From: Neisseria sp. oral taxon 014 str. F0314
Lineage (GTDB): Bacteria; Pseudomonadota; Gammaproteobacteria; Burkholderiales; Neisseriaceae
Length of the DNA stretch: 64,000 nt
Direction of reading: 5' to 3'
Assembly: GCF_005886145.1 (NCBI RefSeq)
Contig: NZ_CP040504.1
Span: 372,001 to 436,000 of the forward strand
Shown here: positions 57,577 to 64,000 of the stretch, one piece after another
How the letters are laid out: every line of letters begins with the position of its first letter
How positions within the stretch are numbered: the first letter of the stretch is position 1
Program-made: the position numbers and the translations under genes
The notes under the pieces: model-generated
Databases searched by the model: none
The model's input: the letters and a program-made list of their open reading frames with translations, nothing else
What the model was told of the DNA's origin: nothing

Positions 57577-57933
57577 TTAAACGATGCCGCCCCCTCTTTC
57601 TACCACTGCCCAAGTGCTGCGTTCCGCCGCCAATTCCCTGCACAACACTTCCTTCACTTTTTCCAACTTCATGCCGCCGCAGATAAATGCGTCTATGGCG
57701 GCGAAGCGGTGTTCCGGCCAAGTGTGGATGCTGATGTGGGATTCGGCGAGCAGTAAAACGCCGGTTATGCCGCCTGCGCCGCCGAAGGTGTGGAAACGTT
57801 CGGCGAGGACGGTAGCTTCTGCGGCTTGGGCGGCGGCTTTGAGGGCGGTTTTCAGACGGCCTTGGTCTTTCAATATGGCTTCGTCGCAGCCGTATAAGTC
57901 CAAAAGGCCATGATTACCGGGGATATGGGTCAT
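57577..57933 (-). CDS. speD: S-adenosylmethionine decarboxylase proenzyme (short class)
   Basis: This 118-residue proenzyme belongs to the short SpeD class of Bacillus and Thermotoga, not the 264-residue E. coli class. AESHISIHTWPE holds Glu64-Ser65, the self-cleavage site that gives the pyruvoyl group, and His70. Cys85 is in FICGG; spacing matches the Thermotoga Ser63/His68/Cys83 set. It makes decarboxylated SAM, the aminopropyl donor for SpeE-type enzymes. Its start overlaps the stop of the upstream 56-residue ORF (ATGA). Confidence 0.95.
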   Translation of the reverse strand: MTHIPGNHGLLDLYGCDEAILKDQGRLKTALKAAAQAAEATVLAERFHTFGGAGGITGVLLLAESHISIHTWPEHRFAAIDAFICGGMKLEKVKEVLCRELAAERSTWAVVERGGGIV

Positions 57934-58100
57934 TTGTGCCCTCCGGAATAGCCGCTGCCGCCGGAATAGCTGCCGCCTCCGTAGTAGCCGCCGGAGTGCG
58001 TGCGGCTGCCGTCGGATGAGGATGAGAGTGAGGCGTAGTTAAGCATGGTAGCCACGACGATAGCTGCGGTGGCGCAAATGATATAGCCTATTCTCGACAT
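57930..58100 (-). CDS. 56-residue membrane peptide with Gly/Ser/Tyr-rich tail
   Basis: A membrane helix (IGYIICATAAIVVATMLNYA) is followed by a Ser run, then repeated G-G-Y/S units (SGGYYGGGS, SYSGGSGYSGGHK). It starts 3 bases after the DUF4178 stop, and its stop overlaps the speD ATG, so it is almost certainly translated in this operon. It is too short for most ORF callers. The tail could self-associate or be a modification target; no function is known. Confidence 0.8.
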   Translation of the reverse strand: MSRIGYIICATAAIVVATMLNYASLSSSSDGSRTHSGGYYGGGSYSGGSGYSGGHK

Positions 58101-58103
58101 GGT

Positions 58104-59633
58104 TTAATCCTCTTCTTCGTCTTTTTCACGCCCGATAACCCATATAGCATAACCTGCAAAGAACAAGGTTATGATGATGGTTAAGTGGTCGCCGCCGCTC
58201 ATCAGGAATGCCGGTATGTTGACGATAATCAGGATGCCGATCATCAGCAGCCGCAATTTGTTGTCGACGGCATCTTCGGTCATGTTTACAGTGTAATGCG
58301 GTGCGCGGCTGCTCAGATTAAACGCCTCGGCAATTTCGCTGTAAGCAACCGGTACGCTTTTGCTCCATGCCATTTCGTGAGTGTTCAATTCGGCACAAAG
58401 TTTGCGGTTTTGTCCGTCGCGGTAGTCGCTGTAATAGTTTAAATCGCCGCTTCGGATGCGCCAGTAGAACGCGCCGGCAGCGACTTCAACCCTGCCGCCG
58501 TAGTCGTAAAGTTTGCCGCAGCCTTGCGGTTGGCGGTTGCGGTCGAGACGCGGCCATGTGTTTTGGGTTTGGGAAAGGTTCCAGCCGTCATCGGATTCGA
58601 CCAGCCACAAGAACCCTTGCGTCGGGTTATAAAGCAGATATTCCGACCATTGGCCTTCGGGCGTGAGCGTGCGGTTGAGGCCGTTGAACAGGTTTTCGAA
58701 TGTTTCCTGCGCGTCTGTTTCAGCGTATCTGACCGCACCCATAACGTAAAATTCGCGGTTTTTCAGACGGCCTTGTCTGCCGACGGGCAAGGTAAACAGG
58801 CTTTGCTGCGCCGTGCGCATGGCGTTGGCGGTAATGAGTTCGGCTTTGTCTTTGCCGATTGCCAATTCGCTGCCGCAGCTTGTGCAGTTGAGATGGGGGG
58901 TGAGGCCGCTGACCCAGTGGACGGACGAGCCGCAGCTGGGGCAGTTCTCAGAGGCGATGCTGCCTTTCAGACGACCTGCGCTTTCTTTGATTTCGTCTTC
59001 GCTGCGGGTGTTTTCCAGCTTCAAATCATCCAAGTTCACCATGCGGCCGAAGAAGGTTTCTGGTGTTTCATCGCTGTAATCGAGCGTGATGAAAAGGTCT
59101 TCGCAACGCCAGTCGGCAACTTTGTTCTGACTGTCTTCGTTCAAAACAAACGGCAGCTCACCCTGCGCGGCAGCGCGTTTCAGGCTGATGTGGCGCACGT
59201 CTGAGGCGACATAGCGTTTGTTTTGGAAAGTCAGTTCGCTAAATCCCGCCCGAATGTCCTCAAAGCGCGGCGGGTTGTCGGTTTCGACGGGCATGGTCAT
59301 CACATACAAATCGCCTGCTTCCGAAAGCCAGCCCGTCCTGCCGTCGGCAAACAGCGCGTACCATTCGTTCCATGCGCCGTCGTCGTATTGCACCTGAAGC
59401 CGTCCGACCAGGGTAAAGCGTTGCGTAACGAATGTGCCGGTCGTACCGATTTGCAGCGGGCTGAAATCTTCCAGCAATGCGGAATCGCGGCCGGAATCGA
59501 CGATACCGTCATCCTGCTGCACCAGCATGCTGTTGCAGTAGCCGCACACCAGCGTAACGGCGGAGGCGGAATGCGCTTCAACAGGCGCGCCGCAGCTCGG
59601 GCAGTCGGTTTTAAAGAAGGGGGTGTTTGACAT
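58104..59633 (-). CDS. DUF4178 membrane protein with two zinc ribbons
   Basis: The 509-residue protein has an N-terminal zinc ribbon (Cys11, Cys14, Cys30, Cys33). A first DUF4178-type beta domain follows, then a second ribbon (ENCPSCGSSV...NCTSCGSEL, about 240-270) and a second beta domain. Two C-terminal membrane helices (about 460-500) and an acidic end (GREKDEEED) close it. It is a recurrent partner of SpeD, SPFH and DUF350 genes, of unknown activity. The ATG at 59633 is used; the upstream frame crosses a DUS. The gene holds one canonical and one variant DUS. Confidence 0.88.
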   Translation of the reverse strand: MSNTPFFKTDCPSCGAPVEAHSASAVTLVCGYCNSMLVQQDDGIVDSGRDSALLEDFSPLQIGTTGTFVTQRFTLVGRLQVQYDDGAWNEWYALFADGRTGWLSEAGDLYVMTMPVETDNPPRFEDIRAGFSELTFQNKRYVASDVRHISLKRAAAQGELPFVLNEDSQNKVADWRCEDLFITLDYSDETPETFFGRMVNLDDLKLENTRSEDEIKESAGRLKGSIASENCPSCGSSVHWVSGLTPHLNCTSCGSELAIGKDKAELITANAMRTAQQSLFTLPVGRQGRLKNREFYVMGAVRYAETDAQETFENLFNGLNRTLTPEGQWSEYLLYNPTQGFLWLVESDDGWNLSQTQNTWPRLDRNRQPQGCGKLYDYGGRVEVAAGAFYWRIRSGDLNYYSDYRDGQNRKLCAELNTHEMAWSKSVPVAYSEIAEAFNLSSRAPHYTVNMTEDAVDNKLRLLMIGILIIVNIPAFLMSGGDHLTIIITLFFAGYAIWVIGREKDEEED

Positions 59634-59754
59634 GTTTGCTTTTCGGAAATGGGTTGGAAGTTTCAGACGACCTTGCAATAGTGCGGGACGGATTGGGTTT
59701 TAAAAGTCGAAATATCGGCGGCTGGATTTTACCGTATAGACTGACCGAACCGGT

Positions 59755-59790
59755 AAAGGCCGTCTGAAACCGTTTTCAGACGGCCTCTTT
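59755..59790 (-). terminator. DUS hairpin after the SPFH gene
   Basis: AAAGGCCGTCTGAAAC and GTTTTCAGACGGCCT-type arms lie just beyond the SPFH stop, 121 bases before the DUF4178 start; read-through or a separate promoter would be needed. Confidence 0.6.
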
Positions 59791-59792
59791 CC

Positions 59793-60815
59793 TCAGCCGA
59801 TCAACTGTTTCAACACTTCTGTTTTGGCTTTATCGTAATCCTCTTGAGCAATCAAGCCGCCGTCCAACAGAGATTTGAGTTTCGCCAATTTTGTCTGCGG
59901 ATCTTCAGAGGTCGTCTGAACGTTTTGGGCGGGTTGTGCTGCCGGTTGTGCCGCAGGTTGCATCATGCCCGCCATCGCGCCAGCCATTGCCTGACCGACA
60001 CCTGCGCCTACGCCCAAGCCTGCCCCGATTCCGGCAAGCCCGCCTTCGTTTTGCGCGGCAAGCGGGATGGATTCGGCGGTTTGGTATTGGGTGTAGCGTC
60101 CCAAGTCGCCGATGACGCCCATGGAAATTTTCTTATCCAAGGCTTCTTGGATGGCGGCAGGCAGAGTGATGCTTTCGACGGTGAAGTTTTCCAACGTCAA
60201 GCCGAGTTTGGCAAATTCTGCGCCGAGCAATTCGCCGATTTTTTGCGACAACAAAACTTGGTTTGCCGCCATGTCTAGAAACGGAATGCCTGAGCTGCCG
60301 AACGCCGCCGCGAGTTGGGTGACGGCGATATTGCGCAACTGGGCTTCCAACTCGACGCCGCTGTATTCTGCCGCTACACCGCTGACTTCTTTGAAGAATT
60401 TTGCCGGATCGCTGATGCGGTAGGCGTACATGCCGAACGAGCGCAACTGCACCGCGCCGAACTCGGAATCGCGCACGGTAACGGGTTGCGACGTCCCCCA
60501 TTTCCGAGCAAGCTGTTGTTTGGTATTGAAAAAATAAACATCGGATTTAAACGGGGATTCAAAGAGCTTGTCCCAGTTTTTCAGGTTGGTCAGCAGCGGC
60601 AGCGTTTGGGTATTGAGCGTGTAACGTCCCGGTCCGAACACGTCGGCGGTTACGCCCTCATCGACAAACATCGCCATCTGCGCCTCGCGCACGGTCAGGC
60701 TCGCGCCGTTTTGGATTTCCTCGTCGGCAATCGGGAAACGCCACATCAGCAGGCTGTCGTCGGGATTCGGCCATTGGATGACGTCGATAAACTGTTTCTT
60801 GATAAAGTTGAACAT
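59793..60815 (-). CDS. SPFH domain protein with C-terminal SHOCT (YdjI-like)
   Basis: This 340-residue protein starts MFNFIKKQFIDVIQWPNPDD, then has an SPFH/band-7-like body (to about 240). A Gly/Ala/Met and Gln/Pro-rich linker follows, ending in a SHOCT segment (KLKSLLDGGLIAQEDYDKAK, last 30 residues). It lacks a signal peptide. Such proteins are usually peripheral membrane scaffolds that oligomerise. A shorter broken copy of its N-terminal coding region lies upstream at about 61004-61117. Confidence 0.9.
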   Translation of the reverse strand: MFNFIKKQFIDVIQWPNPDDSLLMWRFPIADEEIQNGASLTVREAQMAMFVDEGVTADVFGPGRYTLNTQTLPLLTNLKNWDKLFESPFKSDVYFFNTKQQLARKWGTSQPVTVRDSEFGAVQLRSFGMYAYRISDPAKFFKEVSGVAAEYSGVELEAQLRNIAVTQLAAAFGSSGIPFLDMAANQVLLSQKIGELLGAEFAKLGLTLENFTVESITLPAAIQEALDKKISMGVIGDLGRYTQYQTAESIPLAAQNEGGLAGIGAGLGVGAGVGQAMAGAMAGMMQPAAQPAAQPAQNVQTTSEDPQTKLAKLKSLLDGGLIAQEDYDKAKTEVLKQLIG

Positions 60816-60872
60816 TGCGGTTCCTTATTTTGAAGAATGGGAGAACACGGAGCGGGGCGGAAATGCGGCCAG

Positions 60873-61117
60873 CCGTATATTTTGCAAACTGTTTATATAA
60901 ATCAGGTCAAACAAGCGGCATTCAAGATACCGATAGACACGGACACCGCGCCAAACAGCGCGCCGACGGCGACGTTGTTGCCGATGAGTTCTTCCGTTGC
61001 GCCTTCATCGACAAACATCGCCATCCGAGACTCACGCCGTTTCGGATTTCATCATCGGCAATCGAAAAACGCCGCATCAACAGACTGCCGTCAGGATTCT
61101 GCCATTGATGACATCCT
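60873..61117 (-). pseudogene. Chimeric relic: SPFH 5' part fused to DUF350 3' part
   Basis: Reading the minus strand, 61117-61004 resembles the SPFH coding bases 60654-60787 with a small deletion. It then joins at about 61004 to a near copy of the DUF350 gene end and its 3' flank (60873-61004 versus 62273-62410; long identical runs such as ACACGGACACCGCGCC against ATACGGACACCGCGCC). It is not an intact ORF. The order SPFH-then-DUF350 is the reverse of the intact genes, which points to an earlier tandem duplication with an internal deletion. Confidence 0.8.
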
Positions 61118-61146
61118 AAACGGTAAATATCTCAATTTAACGGTAA

Positions 61147-61176
61147 TTGCTTAGTTCCCACCAAATCTTATAGAAT
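61147..61176 (+). promoter_or_regulatory. Possible promoter of the outer-membrane protein gene
   Basis: TTGCTT (61147-61152) and TAGAAT (61171-61176) are 18 bases apart, 57 bases before the ATG. The region is A/T-rich. Confidence 0.4.
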
Positions 61177-61232
61177 AAATTACGCAACATTGTTAATTTA
61201 TCATATTGATTTTACAAAGAAAAGGAATTTAC

Positions 61233-62057
61233 ATGCAAAATACTATCCGCTTCTGCTTTGCCGCACTGTCACTGTCGGCCGCAGTAGGCGCACAGGCCGC
61301 CCGTCCCCTTGAATTTACCGTCGGTACGGAATATTACAATGAGACTTATCGGGAATATGAAGGAAGCGAACGCATGATGCAACAAACCGGAAACCTGTGG
61401 TCTCTCACCGGCGGCGTCAAATACCGCTTTAACGACCGCCATGCGGCAAAAGTAGAGGGCCGTTATTCACGCGGTAAGTCTGATTACATAGGAAGTGTAA
61501 TAGATGTAGACGGTAACGCCTATAGTTATGGTTCTGCCACGCTCAATGGTGCTCCTCGTCGTGCATATGATATTCGGGCTTTATATGAATATACACATCC
61601 GATTAATGACCGCTTCAGCGTAACTGCCGGTGCAGGTTTGGGACACCGGGTTCTGAGAGATTTGAGCAGCCGTGCTGATGCAACTGATTACGATCGAAAA
61701 AACCAAACTACATATGCGCAGATTAACGCAGGTGTAAATATTGCTCTTCCTGCAAATTTTGAAGTTTCCCCCCGCATTGCTTACAATCATGCCCTGAGAG
61801 GCCGGCAATACTCTTACCATCCCGGTCGAGAAGCGACTGAAATGAAACAATCGGGAGGACGTGGCGTCGAAATCGAGGTACCTGTATCTAAAAAATTCGC
61901 CAACGAATCCAAAATAAGTATCGCTCCGTTTTACCGCGGCTGGAAAGTCAAAAAATCGGATATGGCAATTGTCTATCTGCCTCAGGGGGTGTATGGTGCA
62001 ACCGAACCCAAAAACTATACCCACGAAGCAGGTGTGAAAGTCCAATACTCGTTCTAA
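61233..62057 (+). CDS. Outer-membrane beta-barrel protein inserted in the polyamine cluster
   Basis: The 274-residue protein has a signal peptide cut after GAQA (residue 22). It then shows alternating amphipathic strands and ends in the outer-membrane signature VKVQYSF. Putative loops are rich in Asn, Asp, Tyr and Gly. The base composition falls in the middle (61480-61760), as expected for exchangeable surface loops. There are no CTCTT repeats, so Opa-style phase variation is not supported. The ribosome site AAAGGAATTTAC is good. Its family is a porin/adhesin-like barrel; ligand unknown. Confidence 0.82.
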   Translation: MQNTIRFCFAALSLSAAVGAQAARPLEFTVGTEYYNETYREYEGSERMMQQTGNLWSLTGGVKYRFNDRHAAKVEGRYSRGKSDYIGSVIDVDGNAYSYGSATLNGAPRRAYDIRALYEYTHPINDRFSVTAGAGLGHRVLRDLSSRADATDYDRKNQTTYAQINAGVNIALPANFEVSPRIAYNHALRGRQYSYHPGREATEMKQSGGRGVEIEVPVSKKFANESKISIAPFYRGWKVKKSDMAIVYLPQGVYGATEPKNYTHEAGVKVQYSF

Positions 62058-62082
62058 TCCGACGGACAAAGCACTCAAACCA

Positions 62083-62125
62083 TTTCAGACGGCCTTGCAG
62101 TACAATAAGGCCGTCTGAAATTTTT
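62083..62125 (+). terminator. Inverted DUS terminator of the outer-membrane protein gene
   Basis: TTTCAGACGGCCTT and AAGGCCGTCTGAAA are separated by 10 bases and followed by TTTTT. Confidence 0.75.
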
Positions 62126-62238
62126 GACGCTCCCGAAATCCTGCACCTGCTCAAATACCTGCAAACCCAAGGCCATGCTGCGGCAGAAACCGGAACCTTC
62201 CGTCATCGGGAACATTTAAATATCACGGGATACTGACG
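62119..62238 (+). pseudogene. Possible C-terminal gene fragment
   Basis: An open plus-strand stretch of coding-like composition encodes PEILHLLKYLQTQGHAAAE and ends ITGY* at 62238. There is no start after the DUS terminator, so it looks like the tail of a lost gene. I do not recognise the family. Confidence 0.3.
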
Positions 62239-62244
62239 TTCTGG

Positions 62245-62264
62245 ATTCCCGCATGTGCGGGAAT
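62245..62264. repeat. dRS3 repeat
   Basis: ATTCCC-GCATGTGC-GGGAAT is a 20-bp dRS3 element, the core of Neisseria intergenic mosaic elements. It lies 8 bases before homology to the chimeric relic resumes at 62273, so it marks a breakpoint of the inserted segment. Confidence 0.85.
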
Positions 62265-62307
62265 AACGGTAACCGTATATTTTTCACTGTTAAGCCGGTT
62301 ATAAAAA

Positions 62308-62706
62308 TCAGGTCAGACAAGCAGCATTCAAGATACCGATAGATACGGACACCGCGCCAAACAGCGCGCCGACGGCGACGTTGTTGCCGATAAGTTCTTC
62401 AGTTGCGCCTTTAATCATCATCGTGGCGACAAAATACACCAAAATCTGAATCACCGCCGCCGCGAGACCCCACAGGATAAAATCAACGAAACTGACGCTG
62501 TGGGCAATGCTGGATGCGAGCGTCAAACAAAATCCAACCAGCGCGCCGCCAAATGACAAGGCGCAGGCAAGGTTGCCGTTTTTAATCAGCCGCAATTCTT
62601 CCGCAGGCGTAATTCGCAGATACACCGCGCCGAAAACGGCAGTCATCGCCACCCCCGCAAGCATATATTGCAGGTAAAGCAGGTATTGGGGCAGGGAAAT
62701 ACTCAC
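62308..62706 (-). CDS. DUF350 four-helix membrane protein
   Basis: This 132-residue protein has four membrane segments (about 9-29, 43-65, 75-97, 108-130) arranged as two related pairs, typical of DUF350. Its function is unknown; relatives sit beside SPFH, DUF4178 and spermidine-synthase-like genes. It is divergent from the speE-like gene. The last 34 codons and 35 bases of 3' flank are duplicated at 60873-61004. Confidence 0.9.
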   Translation of the reverse strand: MSISLPQYLLYLQYMLAGVAMTAVFGAVYLRITPAEELRLIKNGNLACALSFGGALVGFCLTLASSIAHSVSFVDFILWGLAAAVIQILVYFVATMMIKGATEELIGNNVAVGALFGAVSVSIGILNAACLT

Positions 62707-62726
62707 GATATGAAGTCCTTAGGATT

Positions 62727-62735
62727 TGATATAAT
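62727..62735 (+). promoter_or_regulatory. Extended -10 promoter of the speE-like gene
   Basis: TGATATAAT lies 99 bases before the ATG in the divergent space to the DUF350 gene. A DUS occurs in the leader at 62802. Confidence 0.5.
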
Positions 62736-62833
62736 GGATTATGCCATAATTTGCGCACCGCTTGAAATTCAAGAGCTTGCAGTATCGGCGGCAAGCATTT
62801 TTTCAGACGGCCTCAAATCCACTCCCCAATACC

Positions 62834-64000
62834 ATGACCGCCAACCGCACCCTCATCATCTCCGTCTTCATCGTCGCCAGTTGCGGCCTCGCCTACGAAC
62901 TCATCATCGCCGCGCTGGCGAGCTATCTTTTGGGCGACAGCATTTTGCAGTTTTCTTCCGTCATCGGACTTTATCTTTTCTCGATGGGCATAGGCGCGCA
63001 CCTGACCCGCTACATTAAAGACGAAGACGTGTTGCACCGCTTTATCGAAATCGAACTTTTGGTCGGCATCATCGGCGGCATTTCCGCGCTGGCATTATTC
63101 GTCGCCTTCGGTCTTTCCGCCGCCCCGTTCCGCACCCTGCTCTACGCCTTCGTGCTGATTGTCGGCGCGGTCGTCGGCATGGAAATCCCATTGGTGATGC
63201 GCGTGTTAAACCGCAAAGGCGCGGAGTTTAAAGAACTCGTTGCCAAAGTCCTGACCTTCGACTATTTGGGCGCACTCGCCGTTTCCTTGCTCTTCCCGCT
63301 TCTCCTCGCCCCCAAACTCGGCATGGCGCGTTCCGCCCTCTTGTTCGGCATCCTCAACGCCGCCGTCGCCTACCTGACCGCACGCGTCTTCAAAGCCGAA
63401 CTGCCCCGCTACCGCGCCATCCGCCTGCGTGCGCTGATTGTCTTGTCCGTCCTCGCCGCCGCCTTCGCCTACGCCGACCGCATCTCCTTCAAGGCCGAAC
63501 AAAGCTATTTCGGCGACCCCGTCGTCTATCAAAGCCACTCGCCCTACCAGCGGCTCGTCGTTACCCGCTGGAAAGATGACACCCGCCTCTACATCAACGG
63601 CAACCTGCAATTCTCCTCGCGCGACGAAGCCCGTTATCACGAAGCCCTCGTCCTGCCCGCCATGCAGATGGTTCAAAACGCCACCCGCATCCTCATCCTC
63701 GGCGGCGGCGACGGGCTGGCGGCGCGCGAAGTCTTGAAATACCCGCAGGTCAAACACGTTACCCTGGTCGATTTAGACCCCGACATGACCGCCACTTTTA
63801 AAACCTCCGCCACCTTAAGCGCGCTCAACCAAGGCTCGCTGTCCCATCCCAAAATGCACGTCGTCAACGACGATGCCGCCAAATGGCTGGAGGGGTCGTC
63901 TGAAAAATTCGACGTCATCATCATCGACCTGCCCGACCCGTCCAATTTCTCACTGGGCAAACTCTACTCCGTCCCCATGTACCGCCTCGTCGCCCGCCAT
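62834..64000 (+). CDS. Membrane-embedded spermidine synthase-like aminopropyltransferase, cut by window edge
   Basis: The 389 codons present have about seven membrane helices (residues 8-215; for example LIISVFIVASCGLAYELII). A spermidine-synthase fold follows, with the SAM-type motif LILGGGDGLAAREVLKY near residue 290, the acidic VTLVDLDPDM and VNDDAAKW. The catalytic-region motif is IIIDLPDPS, where soluble SpeE has DxSDP-type sequence. The enzyme would transfer an aminopropyl group from decarboxylated SAM, made by SpeD in this cluster. No stop codon is reached at 64000. The acceptor may be membrane-bound; that is inference. Confidence 0.92.
   Translation, partial: MTANRTLIISVFIVASCGLAYELIIAALASYLLGDSILQFSSVIGLYLFSMGIGAHLTRYIKDEDVLHRFIEIELLVGIIGGISALALFVAFGLSAAPFRTLLYAFVLIVGAVVGMEIPLVMRVLNRKGAEFKELVAKVLTFDYLGALAVSLLFPLLLAPKLGMARSALLFGILNAAVAYLTARVFKAELPRYRAIRLRALIVLSVLAAAFAYADRISFKAEQSYFGDPVVYQSHSPYQRLVVTRWKDDTRLYINGNLQFSSRDEARYHEALVLPAMQMVQNATRILILGGGDGLAAREVLKYPQVKHVTLVDLDPDMTATFKTSATLSALNQGSLSHPKMHVVNDDAAKWLEGSSEKFDVIIIDLPDPSNFSLGKLYSVPMYRLVARH

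Noticed and set aside
61233..62057. Phase-variable Opa gene
   Set aside because: The barrel gene has no CTCTT repeats in the signal-peptide region and no long homopolymer near the promoter.

Overview
The window is a piece of a Neisseria chromosome. It is saturated with the 10-bp DNA uptake sequence GCCGTCTGAA (DUS), mostly as AGGCCGTCTGAA, and inverted DUS pairs form most of the gene-end hairpins. The AG flank, rather than the AT flank usual in N. meningitidis and N. gonorrhoeae, points to a commensal Neisseria; I cannot name the species. Nearly all genes are complete housekeeping or envelope genes. There are no prophage, insertion sequence, CRISPR or rRNA genes, and one tRNA.

Layout. 0-6 kb: yqgE (cut by the edge), creA, envC, ctpA, radA. 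6-13.8 kb: fpr, metB, folE2, an EEP-family hydrolase, trpG, ppa, aroA. 13.9-19.5 kb: a more accessory stretch with a DUF2459 protein, an MFS permease overlapping a GH37 trehalase gene, an orphan PglD/NeuD-like acetyltransferase and a membrane protein. 19.6-30.5 kb: purM, a PerM-type permease, mtiP, mog, pip, yciA, the bfrA-bfrB bacterioferritin pair, typA, corA, a hotdog thioesterase. 30.5-43 kb: an OFA-type MFS transporter, nadE, hom, sotB, a CopZ-like chaperone behind a CueR-type promoter, uup, ubiE, rnz and small proteins. 43-55 kb: ilvD, hemF, an NlpC/P60 lipoprotein, a phospholipase D/cardiolipin synthase lipoprotein, an MdtD-like transporter, yceI, a cyclophilin, trpD, nudB and an MscS channel, then tRNA-Pro(GGG).

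55.9-64 kb is the most interesting part. It is a polyamine-linked membrane gene cluster: a Tat-exported FAD oxidoreductase, a short SpeD, a 56-residue Gly/Ser/Tyr-tailed membrane peptide overlapping speD, a two-zinc-ribbon DUF4178 membrane protein, an SPFH-SHOCT protein, a DUF350 membrane protein and, divergently, a membrane-embedded spermidine-synthase-like aminopropyltransferase cut by the window end. SpeD would make decarboxylated S-adenosylmethionine, the membrane SpeE-like enzyme would spend it, and the other members look like a membrane scaffold. The substrate is unknown.

The cluster is interrupted by an outer-membrane beta-barrel gene that does not fit the theme. Next to it lies a chimeric relic of SPFH and DUF350 sequence, best explained by an old tandem duplication with an internal deletion. 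A 20-bp dRS3 repeat sits at the other breakpoint. The cluster is also enriched in the variant DUS core GTCGTCTGAA, rare in the rest of the window, which suggests import from a Neisseria with another DUS dialect.
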